This document shows, in pieces, positions 11,831 to 24,257 of a stretch of DNA of 64,000 nucleotides. The DNA comes from Hybos culiciformis. Taxonomy: Eukaryota > Arthropoda > Insecta > Diptera > Hybotidae. Under the pieces are notes generated by a model that had not been told where the DNA came from, did no database searches, and saw only the letters and a list, made by a program, of their open reading frames with translations. Position 1 is the first letter of the stretch. Every line of letters starts with the position of its first letter. Where the stretch lies: assembly GCA_964007475.1 (NCBI GenBank), contig OZ023273.1, positions 13,715,922 through 13,779,921 on the forward strand, read 5' to 3'. The translations under genes and the position numbers were made by a program.

Positions 11831-14800
11831 ATTTATGTTGTTTTTTTCTATAATTAAAATTAGTTGAACGTTCAAACCTAAAATAAATTATTGTACAAAA
11901 GGTTTATTAAATTTTGTTACAAAACATCGTATTAACTCTGGATTAGATTTTGTGCGGCTAATTTTAAGAGAAATTATTCTAATTGCATACTGCAGAGTCT
12001 CAGACAATGCAAAAACTTTAACAAAACTTTTTTTTTTTTTTAAATATTCAAAAAAAAAATTAATGGAACATGAAAAATTAAAAAAAAAAGAAATATATAC
12101 TTTTTTTTTAGTAAGTTATTCATTTTCTTTTCTTAATACATTTTTTTATTTGTGAATTTTTTTGAAGGAAATGGAATGAAAATTAGAGTTAAATATTATA
12201 ACAAAAGATTTGACGGAGGAGAAATTGTTTTTTTTTTTTTTTTTGAAATGTTGTTTAAGATAAAAAGATGACGAAACTTATTTATATAAATTTCAACAAA
12301 ACAAACTGAAACCTTTTCTTAAAAAAAATAAAAATAAAAATAAAAATAAAATAAATAATAATAACAATGAAAATGATTTAAAGACTTTAAAATTCCTTGA
12401 GTTTTCTTATATAATAGAAATTTCCTTTTTAAATAAAATGAAGGATTCAGTTTCATTATGTTAAACTTTCTGTCAACATTAAGATAATTTAAACCTACTT
12501 GAGATCTTTTTTCATATACATATAATATTCATTACGGATTTTAAGTTTTATGAAGGTTGAAAAAAAAGGGACTATTAAAAGAAAATTTTTTAAGGAAAAA
12601 TATTTATAGTCTTACTGGATTAACTGGATTTTTTTTTTTTTTATCCTTTAAAAATACATTTCATATCATTATTTCATTACTTATTATTATATTTTTATAT
12701 ATATTAAGTATCGTGGATAATGATGTAATTTTAGTAAGTTTACAATTAATAATATTTTTAAACATATTAAGAGATTCTGTGTAAATATAGACGTCATATA
12801 ATACTAATTTTAAATTATTTTGATTTCGAGTAAAAAATTTCTAAATTTAAGAATGAATATTGAAATTGTAATTTAAAAAAGAAAACCAATTATTGAAGAG
12901 GTGGAAATGATTTACACGAGCGTGAAAGAATTCAAATGATTTGTAGACTTTAATTTTGTTTATTTAATTTATGAATAGAAATTAATTTAACTTCAATGTA
13001 ACAGAAAAAACAGATTATTACAAAATTTTAAGTGTGATAATTTAAAACTATCTATATATAGGAAAGCCTTATATCTATAAAATAAAAAGTTTAAATTATA
13101 TTCACGATTACAATTTTAAAGCTGACCACAAAATTAGATTTTTAAGTATAAAAATTTCCATTCGATCTAAATTATATTTATTAGTTGTAGTTCAATTATA
13201 TATTTATATAAATTATGAAATCCTCTAATTTGTATTATACTTTACTATGATGATGGTTAGTTCGAACGAAAAGTATGAAATAATTATTTTTAAATGTTTC
13301 GTGAAGACAACATTTAATTTGTGTTCTAATTGCCTAATTATTTTCATAAGAAGATTTAAAATTCTGGGAAAGTTATACAAGAAAATTTTTTTTTTTTTAA
13401 ATTAAAAAAAAAAAAAAAATTCCTGGGAAACAATATATAAGTACATACATAAATTCAAAATATTAGTATGTACTCTTCTACAATTTACTTTTTCTATCTT
13501 GGTAAAAATAAAAATTAGACAGAAAATACAGGAAAAATTTTCTTTTCTTTTTACGCCAGAAATACCAAAACCAATTTACTTTTGTTGTCGATTAATTATT
13601 GTTTAATCTTCTTATGGTATTGAAATTATTATTTTTTACGTATGTATATTATATTACATAGGTACATATATATTTGTGTATATTATTACTATATTGTAAA
13701 AATAAATTTAAAATCAGGTTGTTTATATTTTTTATTTTCAAAAATTTAATTCCTATTTCTTTATTTTGATTTCTTTTAAAATTCTTTGTTTTCGTTCCGA
13801 GAATAATTCATTAAATTTTTGATTTATTAAAATTGGCATTACATAAATTTACATTACGTTAAGAAGATGTACAAATGTAGAGTAGTATTATGATCTTTGT
13901 ATGTATTTCTATATTGATTTAAAGATCATAAAAACATCTGTTCGTTACTTCATGACACGTAACTAATACTACTACCAAAACATCAAATTACTACCAATTA
14001 CCATTGTTACCAAGCTGGCAAAAAACATAATATTATTCTTGACTTTTGTTAATTCTTTTTTGATTAATAATAAAGACTTAAAGCATTTTTCACATTACAA
14101 GAACCCAGTATAGTAATCTAAAATATTTTTTTCTCTCTACTAATTTTATACGAGATTCATATATGCGAAAATAGTTTTCACAGCGCTCCCCTGCCTAATT
14201 CGTACACGCTTATTATTAATTTCATTTTTAATCTAGACGAAAATTATAAATTCAAATGGCATTTTTTTATCTCATAAAATTTACACAGTAATACTAATTC
14301 CTTAATCCTTTTGCTTTCTGTCAATGACAAAATTGTTTTTGACTTTACAAAAAAGAAAAAAAAAATTTAAAACAAAATTTATGTTCTTGAAAATAATGAA
14401 ATTTATTTAGGCACAAAATAGATAAAACAGAGATACCTAACCCTTATCTTCAACACAAAAAAAAAAAAAAAAGGTTTTAATTTGGCATCAGGAACACAAT
14501 TCATAATTTATTAAATTTTCATAAAACATTTTAATTGTAAAATTTTAAATGAAAATAAAAGTTTGTTATGGTTTTTATTAAATTTCAGAATACACAAAAC
14601 ACTTAAGTTATTCCTATAATTTTGGTATATTCAGTGTAACTATACATAGTGTGCTTGTAAGATTTTTTCTACCTTCTGTCATTACAAAAAAAAACTATAT
14701 ATACATAAACTTCCTGAATGTAGGGGTTGTTTTTGGAATAAATAATTAAAATTTACTCGCCATGAAAAAAATAAAATAAAATTAAAGACATGTTATTTAT

Positions 14801-16347
14801 AACAAATAATATTTTAAATTATTTTAACATTAACTGAAAATAAATCCTTTAAAAAAATGTCAGAACTATCCTGTTGGTTTTGGAAACATTTTAGTGAAAA
14901 CACAATCTAATTTTATGTTGAAGAAGCTTAAATTAAATCTTCACATTGAGATACATATATACCTATGCTAAATTCTAGGTAGACTAGGTAGTTACTTTCT
15001 ACCTTTTATTATATATATATATAGAACAACATAAAATGAATTTATTTTAATATATTGTAATTTAACTGATGTCATAAAAATGTATTGCCTTAAATTAAAT
15101 CCATTGATTTAACTTATTATGTATAATTGAATCTAGACTGTAACCTCTCTTATTCCCATTTTTATCTCCAATTATACAAATAATTTTCGAATATCATGAT
15201 ATAAAATTTCGTTATAAAATATAGAATCAAAACAGAAATTTCTTTATTGGGAACATGTATAATACATTTATACATCATACATACTATGCAGAATACACAT
15301 TTTTATCTACATTATAATATTTATTTATTATTTTTATTTTTTAAAAAATTTGTAAACAAAATTTGGTCTCTGGAAACAAATTTATAATGGTTTATTGTTG
15401 CACTGAAGGATTTTATCCTTCGCTATTGTTATAATAGCATGAATATATAACAATCTTACCTACTTGAAAAATTTTTACTCCTAAATCCTGAGATTAAAGC
15501 ATATAATGAAAAAAAAAATATTGACGTAGGATACAGACAGTTTTCCTCTTCTAAACAAAATGAATAAGTTTTTCTTTATTTTTATTTTTTTTATTTTTTT
15601 ATTTTTATATACTTATTTTATTAATTTCTTTGGCATAACTTCTTGACTTGAGCACATTTTGACCTTATTTCTTTTGATTGTGATGAGACTAATTGAAGAA
15701 ACCACCAGAAGAGAATTTTATCATTTGACTTTATGTTAAATTAAAATAAAAAAAAATATATTATGTATATTTATAATAAATTTTTTTTTTAATGGGGATT
15801 GTTGGAAAAACAAATAAATTAAAAAAATTTTAGGTATGTGCTTATCTTTTTTAACACCAAAAAAATCAATTTATGAATTTTTGATAAAGTTTTTTTTTAA
15901 TAATTTTTGTTGAATTATAATTTTTGGAAAATGTGCTACGCAACGAAGTGAATAATTTATCGTTTTGATCAAAAAATCATCTTACGACCAATTAAATCGA
16001 ATGCTCAAAATTTACAATACATCTTCAATTCCCGGTATGAATAATTTTATGTACGAGTATAATTACATTGAGGCAATTAAACATTCTTTATTATAAATCG
16101 TTAATGCTTAAAAAATCGCGCAATAATTTTAATGTTTACGTAAAAAATTACAAAGTAAGAATTTCGTGTACATATATTTTTGCGCATCCGTTGCTTGCAA
16201 ATGAAAAAGTCCATCAAAAACACAGAAAAAAAAAATCGTTATAATATTTAATGCGAAAAAAATAAATATTTTTTTAAACAAAATCAATATCTCTTATCAA
16301 TTTTAAAGCGAAAATTATTATTAACAACCAACGAATATTATAAAAAT
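11831..16347. other. A+T-rich noncoding stretch, no gene seen
   Basis: No coding signal or element end was identified in this 4.5 kb. It contains an AAAAT tract at 12321-12364, A/T homopolymers, and TA-rich blocks. A 75-codon plus-strand frame at 12557-12784 is hydrophobic low-complexity sequence of the kind expected by chance here. Confidence 0.65.
12321..12364. repeat. (AAAAT)n-type simple repeat
   Basis: Repeated A4-5T units ending in AAT units. Confidence 0.85.
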
Positions 16348-16402
16348 GAAATAATAATAATAATAATAAAAATAAAAATAATAATAATAATTATAATAAT
16401 AA

Positions 16403-16434
<32 letters not shown>
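16348..16434. repeat. Imperfect (AAT)n microsatellite, longest in the window
   Basis: About 87 bp of AAT units interrupted by AAAAAT and TTAT variants. The interruptions indicate an old array with internal point changes. Confidence 0.92.
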
Positions 16435-16438
<4 letters not shown>

Positions 16439-18653
16439 TCAATCAAAAACTTGAATAAGAAAAAAAAATTCGATCCCATTTAATGATTAACAAGGGTTTA
16501 AAATTATGTTTTTATACACATATACATAAATTTATTTTTTCATTTATAATTTCAACTTATTTTTATTTTTTTTTATTTTTGCTTTTTCATAATTTATTTG
16601 TTCAATAAAATTGAATATCCTTTTTTTTCATATTCAAAAGTGCTATGGTTTCCATTTTTCCTTTGAATGAAGAAAAAAAAAAAAAGAATAAAACCAAAGT
16701 TGAAGCAATTAACTTAAGAAAATTTTTGTAAATTTCTCCCAACCCCATAACAATTTTTCTTTTCTTTATTATATAAATTTTCCAAGAAAATTTTATGCTA
16801 ATACGGCAATAAAATCTATTTTTGTGTGTTCATTTCTATTCATTTTATTTACATAGCCTGCCGTAGCAGGAAAATTGATATATTATGCTAATATTCCGAT
16901 TATAATTGATGACTACTGCATTATAATTACAAAAAGATTATGAATTTTATAGAATTTTAAATATAAAAATAAAATTCTACATACTTACGTATATATACTT
17001 ATGTATATAATAAATTATAAATAGTAGATAAGTATAGGTAAATATTTAATTTAAATATATAAATATCATATAGAGTATGTATTCGATATTCATATATTAT
17101 CTGTGTACCTACTTAAGTACATATTTTCAAAATAAAATTTTAAACTTAAGTTAAAAGAAGTATAGGAATTATATTTGTACAACTGATTGAAGATTCAATT
17201 AAACCACTTTGAAGTAAACGTAACAGAGTCTTAATTAGCAGAAAAGAATCGTGGAATCGTACCCAGTGAATTATTTTGGTGTTAATTTGAATTTTTTTAT
17301 GGCTGTGCTAAAAATAGCGTATTTTAATTTTATTTAAATAAAACAAAAACTGAAAAGAGATTGCACAAAATACATAATTTTTTTTTGGAAGGAATAACTT
17401 TATGGAATAAAATATTTCTTTTAAACAATATTCAATGACAGTATTGTTTTGACGTCATCTCGACACTATCAAACTATTATATGCAGATGATTTAATTTTA
17501 AATAAACAAATATTTTTTTATTTACCTATATAATTCAAATTATTAATTATTATTAATTTATTTTTATTTAACAATTCATAAAGTTTAATGACTGTTTTTC
17601 GTATAATGAGGAAAAGGAAAACAAAAAAAAAATCAATTATGAAAAATTGCTAAATAATTTTAAGAGGTTTTTTCCCTTTAGCCTACCGTATACCTTTTTG
17701 ATCTAATTTCCGTTTTATATTATAGTTTTTTTTTTCCTAAAGTGCCTTTTTCCCAGCTAAAGTCCTTTTTTTTTTTCTAAATATCCTTTTAATTCTAGTC
17801 ATTAAAAAAGGAAAAAAAATAAAGTGTACGAAAAAAAAAAGGAATTCTATTCAACAAAATTAGGTATCCAAGCATTAATCACCCACTAAAAAGACGAAAA
17901 ACCTACATATTTATGATTACAGACAAAATTATATGGTGGGGAGAATGTTGTTTCTGATATTAAATAAAAAATTATGAGTCTGTGAATTTTGAAGGAATAT
18001 TGTATGTTATGATTATTAGAGACAAAGCCAAGATAAGATATAACTGAAGTAAATTATTTCTAGTTATTAAGTTCGGTATTATATATATTTCAAAGTTAAT
18101 TTTAAATAAAACTATGATCAAGTTGACGAATTTTAAAATATTGAAGAGTTACATTTAAAGTCTTACGCTGTTAAAGTATTTATCTGTGCAATTGTGTACT
18201 CATACTCTTTGTTTCCATTTCATAAATTAATTCATTAGCCATATTATTTCATGTATCCTTGAAACTTTTATTAACATTTCTCAATCAGACAGAAAATACT
18301 GTAAAAAATATTCACAAGAGAGACGATCACAATAAACCTAACTAAAATTTTATTTTATTTATTTATTCAACATATCCATATTACTCAACAAAATAATTAG
18401 GAAAAAAATATATGCAAAAATAAATTCTTTATACATTTGGCAAAACGAAATTGGAAAATTTTGGGGATTTTTTTTAAATTTTGGTTTCAATTTTGTGACA
18501 CTTTTTCGCCCTAAATCTGAGAGGAACTTTTAATCAAATAGATGCCACTGCCAAATTTTTCCTGGACTATTTGAACTCGGTGACACTTATAATTATTTTT
18601 GGATCACTTGTAAAACACACCACCAAATAAAAAAATTTCACAAAAAAAATTAC
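16435..18653. other. A+T-rich noncoding stretch, no gene seen
   Basis: Nothing recognised. A pyrimidine-rich/purine-rich pair of tracts lies at about 17720-17845, with plus-strand T/C-rich sequence followed by A/G-rich sequence, but it is too irregular to call an inverted repeat. Confidence 0.6.
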
Positions 18654-18873
18654 GTCTTCACAATTCATGATCCAAATGAAGACTGAAGCTCTGCTGATGA
18701 ATCAACCCTTATTTATAAGGAAAACCCTTATTTATAGGGAAAAAAATGTTGTCTCTTTTTTTTTCTATTCTTCTGAAATACGGGTTGATTTGTCAGCAGC
18801 ACTTCAGTCTTCATTTGGATGGTGAAGTGTGAAGACTGAATCGCTGCTGATGAATCAACCTTTATTTATAGGA
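18654..18873. repeat. Composite foldback repeat with three copies of one unit
   Basis: The left arm 18654-18708 and right arm 18782-18836 are inverted copies (55 nt each). The inner 39 nt match at 35 positions and the outer blocks remain similar. The unit then recurs in direct orientation: 18830-18873 repeats 18678-18721, both containing CTGATGAATCAACC followed by TTTATTTATA. Inside the right part, TTCAGTCTTCA (18803-18813) and TGAAGACTGAA (18830-18840) form a smaller nested hairpin. The loop holds a short direct duplication of ACCCTTATTTATA. No target duplication or transposase was found. It is most likely a foldback or MITE-like element, or a rearranged satellite unit. The family is unknown to me. 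Confidence 0.8.
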
Positions 18874-20227
18874 AAAAAAAAAGTTAAATTTTCAACAATT
18901 TCAAGATAATATTCAACACCAATTTTTATATAAGTTACTATTTTAAGCTTGCTAATATTTTTATTTTTTTACATTTTGAAATTCTTTAATTCAAAAATAG
19001 GCACAACATTTATTTTCATTTCGTGACGATTACTGATTCTTGATTTATTATATTAGCTATTATTGAACCATGCATTTAAAAATTTAATAAAACATTTTAA
19101 ATTACTTGAATCATAATCGGTTTTGATATTTGAAATAAGAATAATGATTAATACTTGTGCTTGTAGAAATAAAAAAAAAAATTTTTTTTTTTATTTCGTT
19201 TTACTTTATCGAGTTTGATTTAGCTCAATCATCATTTGATTATAAACATTGGTCCTTAAATAAAAGTTTCAATACTGTTACTTTTATTTAAATTAGTCGA
19301 GAGTTGCTAAACAATAAAAATAAATTGAGATGATAATGGAAATTTTATTCATGGAAAAGGATTAAGTCCTTATTTTGACATATATTTGTACTTAAAACAT
19401 ACACAATACATACTCTCAAAAATATAATTTGTTGAAATTTGTCCATTATATTGCACACATGATGAATTATTTATAAAAGAAAATGCTTATGTGAAAATAA
19501 CAACAAGAAAAAAAAAAAAAAAAAAAAACAGGAGAAAATTTAACCTTCTGTGTTTTTACATGAGGATTTAAAAATAATTTTTTAAAATTTATCTTCAAAA
19601 TATCTTCAGAACGTGTCCTTGTTTAAAAATTTTTGAGATAAAATAATTATTCATTCTACAAAAAATATGAAATTTTTCAAAAGTTTATGAAGGTATTATT
19701 TTACAATCATTTGGAATAAAAATATTTACAGGCTTTCAAGTTGTACAAAAATAAAATTAAGGTATATGTTGAACATTAAGTATTGAAAACAGAAACCATT
19801 TAACTATTTTTCAGTTATTGCTTCTTTTTAGGCAAAAATTGGTCAAACAGAGGAAAATATATTTGTTTTTTCTTCAAAAAAAAAGCATGTGAATAAAACT
19901 CAGAATAATAAAAGATAAAGTAAAATACATAATATCACCTGCGTTTTAATTGTTTTTTAATTAGCAAAAAAATCACAGTGGCAGAATTGCGGACTGAGCA
20001 ACATAATTTCTCATAGTAAATATTCAATTTTTGAAAATAGCATTAATGCTCATGAACATTTATCAGAAAAATTTATGAATTATCATTAATTTCACACTCC
20101 TACTGCCATTGGTAGCATAAAATTAGTGAGAAAATTTTCTTTTTCTTAAATGTTATTGATTACACATAGAGAAGAAGTGGATATTACTGCCGTCTATTTT
20201 TAGTTTTATTATAGTAACCAAATCACA
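18874..20227. other. A+T-rich stretch with a 21-base A-run
   Basis: No gene seen. A perfect A-run of 21 bases occupies 19508-19528, the longest homopolymer I counted. A CAGTGGCAG string at 19976 was checked as a possible hAT end and rejected. Confidence 0.65.
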
Positions 20228-20450
20228 ATAGGTGTAACTCCTTTTTTTTAATTTAATATATTTATAATAGGTGGGACTCCTTTTATACTTGAACAAGTAT
20301 GCATTTGGTGTTGAAGACAGTCTAAACGGGGCAAAAAGTGCGGCACTTAGGAAGAAATAATTTACACTCTTCTTAAACCGGCGCAAGTCTTATATCAAAT
20401 GACCGCCAACCCCCAGAAACAACTTTGCTGGCAGAGCAATAAATAAGAAC
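20228..20450. other. Island of more balanced composition with a short direct repeat
   Basis: AATAGGTG..ACTCC occurs twice, starting at about 20228 and 20265. The sequence from 20300 to 20450 is rich in CpG and mixed bases. One minus-strand frame (20386-20153, 77 codons) spans it, but its product is not recognised and its downstream half reverts to Lys/Tyr/Ile-rich sequence. It may be an old transposon scrap or a conserved noncoding segment. Confidence 0.35.
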
Positions 20451-21278
20451 CTCAATTAATTGATGCAATTAAAATTTTATTTTATTTCTCATCCATGATC
20501 AGTTTTCAAATACTTAGTTCAAAACATAATTAGAAAAAATTATCAATTTATTTGTGGTAATATTTGAAAATTAATTTAACAGTGAATGTTAATTAAAAAA
20601 TAACGAATATTTGTGCCTACATAGGTGAAAATTAATGTAAATGTTGTGAGAGGAAAAAAAAAAATCAGAAACCAATCACATCTGGATTAAAGTATAGCAA
20701 AAAAAAAAAAACAAAATAATAAAATAATAAAATGAAATAAAAATAAATATCACATAAAAAAAACAAATAAAATAAATTAAAAATGTTTAAAAAACCAAGC
20801 AAAATTTTATAAATTATTTCATGGATTAACTGGTATTATTAATAAAAAATAATAATAAATTAACATAAAAATATTCGCTATTTTATGCGTATATATTTGT
20901 TTTTTTAAAGCAACAAAATTAATAATAACAACATCATAGTTTGTCAACATTTTTGTTTTTTTTTTATTTTTTGCTCATTTTGTAAATAATCATTTTGTTA
21001 ATCGCATCCAAAATAAGGCAAAGTAATGTGTACATACTACATAGAAATGAAAATAATGTTCAACAAATGATCTTATAGTGCAGCGGCTTTAGCTGCATTT
21101 AGCTCGGAGTTCAACCAATTCATAATTTTTAGGCTTAGTTTTATTTTTCTTTAAATTAGTTATTAAAAAATTTTTATAGATATTTGTACCGAACAACAAC
21201 AACAATATAATATTCTGTGAATGCTTCAAGTCATGTTTATGTAACCGAAAATAATATTTCCTAAGAAAAATATTAAAT
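20451..21278. other. A+T-rich stretch, no gene seen
   Basis: Poly-A-rich on the plus strand at 20650-20790, otherwise unremarkable. Confidence 0.65.
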
Positions 21279-21480
21279 ATACACAGAAAAAAATTTGCTC
21301 GTACTAATAACTAAATAATTCGTTAAAATCAACGAAAAATTCGTTATTTTGGCTACAACGAATATTTCGTTGAAAAAAGCTCGTAGTTCGTTAAAAAAGT
21401 TCGTTATACCGCAAAACCAAAAACCTTTCAAATTCTTCAGCAAAAACACCGCAAATACGAAAGAAAAAATTTACTAGGCT

Positions 21481-21719
21481 AAATTTTTTTTTTTATTTAT
21501 TTAATTTTTTATTTATTTCTTTTTTATTTTTTTATTTTTTTTTTATTTTTTTTATTTATTTTTTTTTATTTTTTTTTTTATTTTTTTTTATTTATTTTTA
21601 TTTTTATTTTTTTTTTTATTTTATTATTTTTTTTATTTTATTTTTTTTTTTAATTTATTAATTTTTTTTATTTATTTTTTAAATTTTTTTATTTAATTTT
21701 TTTTTAATAATTTTTTTTA
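21481..21719. repeat. Almost pure T/A tract inside the MITE
   Basis: About 240 bp of T-runs of 3-10 bases separated by single A, with virtually no G or C. On the minus strand it is an A-rich tract lying directly after the tRNA-like module, the position of a SINE tail, although it is far longer and less regular than a normal poly-A tail. Slippage expansion is likely. Confidence 0.85.
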
Positions 21720-21791
21720 TGCCCGCTTGTGGCTTCGAACCACTGTCCTAAACATTGCAATCCATCAACTCTGCCACTGAGCTATGAACTA
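21720..21791 (-). repeat. tRNA-like module with intact A and B boxes (pseudo-tRNA or SINE head)
   Basis: The minus strand reads TAGCTCAGTGG (A box, 21784-21774) and GGTTCGAAGCC (B box, 21741-21731), both good matches to the polymerase III internal promoter consensus and at tRNA spacing. A four-base-pair T stem (GTGG/CCAC) closes around TTCGAAG. A TTGCAAT segment sits at the anticodon-loop position and would read GCA (Cys), but its flanking stem does not pair. The 3' acceptor-like bases AGCGGGC have no partner in the 5' TAGTTCA. It is therefore not a working tRNA. Together with the A-rich tract downstream on its strand it looks like a tRNA-derived SINE start embedded in the MITE. Confidence 0.7.
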
Positions 21792-22038
21792 ATTTTACGG
21801 CAATGTGTAAAATGAAAAATATAAGTTCTGTATGGATTGAAATTTTTGTTTCCCGTATTTAACGATAACGAACTTTTTTAACGAGTACTAAAAATGAAAA
21901 AAATGTTCGTAATAAGAAAATAAACGAAATTTACGTTACAAAAACGTAAGTATTCATTATTTTTCGTTGTCTTAACGAGAATGTCATTAACGAACTTTTT
22001 TGGCGTAATGAGTACGAGCAAATTTTTTTTCTGTATAC

Positions 22039-24172
22039 TTATCTATTAAAATTGTAATTGACTTTGTTTAGTATTTAAAAATTTTAAATTTCAAATCATT
22101 CTCCATTTGCTATGATCACTAACAATATTATTTTAATTTTCAATCAAAATAATAACTACTTGTCTCATTCTTATAAAAGTAATTTCAATTTAAAGTAATT
22201 TTATTCAAAATTTGAAAAATCAGGTATAATGCAGCAAACAAGTTGCAATTTATTTGATTTTTTGAAATGAATTAATATTTTGAAAAAAAATTAGATTAAA
22301 AAAGACTAAAGATGACAAAAAATGAACTGAATTAACATAAACAGTTTTTTATTTATTTATTGCTTCAATTTTACTACTTACATACATATATTTGGGAAAA
22401 ACAATTATGGAATTTTATCAAAAAAAAAAAACTACATATATGTTTACTTCATTAAAATTACGAAAGATGAATCTGTGGACGATGTGTGTTGATGAATAAT
22501 TAACCTTAAAACAACAGCTAAAACATGAGAAACAAAAAACAAGGTTAGTTTAAGTTTTTTTCTTTCATATATATTAATGTATAAATAATACTTTTAAATA
22601 TTTTGGTAAAATTAATAAAAAAATAATAGTTTTAACTAAAAAAACCAGTTTTAGTTAAATGATTTATAATGATTTCATACTTTTTGGAGAAAAATTAAAT
22701 AAAAATTAAGATTTTTATCTATTTAAACATTTGTAATAAATGTATTTCTGTCGTTAGTAGCAAAAAAAAAACAAAATAAATTAATTATTAATTTTTAAAC
22801 CAACATAGTTATATTGGAATGTTAACAAGAAAATAATGTATACATATATCTCATGTTAATTTATTTGATAAATATTCGCATATTTTGTGAAATATCAAAA
22901 TGATAAATATCAATTTTAAGCGGATCAAGAGAACTGTGAAAAATTGTCAAAATAAAACGCTTAATAGATAATATTGTAACATCAACATTCGGTTCATTAT
23001 CTTAAGAACATATACATATAGAAAGATATCCATATCCACTCATACACAACAACTGAATGTTCAATAATTGTGTTTTAATTTGTTTTGGCAGTGAGAAAGA
23101 AAATATTTGCCTATATATTTAATTCAAATTAATTTATGAATTAGAATTTGACTTGAAAACCATTTTTATGTTCAGTTTTCACTTGTTTCAGAGAACATTA
23201 TTGACCTGCCCGGATTAAATCAGAAATAGTGATGTTATAAAAAAAATTCAGTATTATTAGGAAATAAAAAACAAACTTAAAATTTTAAGTTTTATTATTC
23301 GGCTTATTCAACTTTCAACATAAAACATTACTGAGGAATGCCCCCTATTATAAAATAGTAAAGTCTAAAACTATGTATGTTCTATGGTAATACATATTTT
23401 CAAATATAAAATCAAAATATTTTAATATAATATTAGAATATTTTTCGATATTTATACAGTGTAAAGAATACTACACTAAATATTTGAATTCAAAATATGT
23501 GCTTTCATTCCGTTTAAAAAGAAATTATTTTTTAATATCTAAATGTCACATGAGTTTCATTTTTTTCTTCTTTGATTTTATTAATGGACTAATAAATTTG
23601 AATTGACAAATTTATGTGTAAAATAGTTTTTAATATTAAGTAACAATGATTAATTGAAAATCAAATTTATGTTTGTGTATAAATTTTGTTGTATTTTGTA
23701 TATATATAAAATGTAGTTTATAAAATATTCTTTTTATATATTGCAGCATACTACACATACATTGTTTATGCTATTTTATGTTTGGAGACAAATAGATAAT
23801 AATTTTAAAAAAGTTTTCTATTAAAAGATATTTCTAAACATATTTACAACACTTTTTTGAGGTCAACTTATGTCGTTGTTGAAAAACAAAAAGAAAAAAA
23901 TCGAAAAATCATTAAATGATAATTTTGAGGGTCACAAAAAATTTATTAAAGTAAATTCATGTGTCAATTTCTTTTTTAAATATCATCAAATAATTGAATG
24001 ATTTGAGTTATATGAAATTTTTTTCTTTTTTTACTACCCATATTCACTTAAAATATCAGAAAATCATTCAAATTTTAACCTTAAAATAATATTACTTTTA
24101 ACAAGATTCTTCTGACGTATTTTCAATATTCGAATTTATTTTGTTTTATGTAAATTTTAAAAATATAAACTA
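22039..24172. other. A+T-rich noncoding stretch, no gene seen
   Basis: Uniform low-complexity sequence; no open frame, element end or repeat array recognised. Confidence 0.65.
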
Positions 24173-24257
24173 TTTTTCCCGTAAAATTTACATAATATAT
24201 TTTATTCAAGCGAATTTTTCCCGTAAAATTTACATAATACATTTTTATTAGAGCGAA
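24173..24257. repeat. 42-bp tandem repeat, two copies
   Basis: The unit begins TTTTTCCCGTAAAATTTAC and ends near GCGAA; copies start at 24173 and 24215. The unit length is divisible by three, so the minus strand, which happens to be open, encodes the repeated peptide YYVNFTGKI. This is probably a consequence of the repeat length, not evidence of a gene. Confidence 0.85.

Larger units (their letters stand above)
21279..22038. mobile_element. Foldback MITE with AACGAA/TTCGTT motifs and a possible 4-bp target duplication
   Basis: The element proper spans 21283-22034 (752 bp). Its left end reads ACAGAAAAAAATTTGCTCG, and the right end is its inverted copy with one extra A; similarity continues through GTACTNAT. 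ATAC lies immediately outside both ends (21279-21282, 22035-22038), suggesting a 4-bp duplication. Both subterminal regions are packed with AACGAA or its complement TTCGTT (about 21325-21410 and 21860-22010), in the manner of transposase-binding repeats. No transposase frame exists. The centre carries an A/T tract and a tRNA-like module, listed separately. Superfamily assignment is open because the 4-bp duplication could be coincidental. Confidence 0.75.

Noticed and set aside
19976..20111. Possible hAT end pair CAGTGGCAG and CTGCCATTG
   Set aside because: The flanking octamers (AAAAATCA and GTAGCATA) do not match and the similarity ends after nine bases.
21720..21791. Functional tRNA-Cys gene on the minus strand
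   Set aside because: A and B boxes and the T stem are present, but the acceptor and anticodon stems do not pair.
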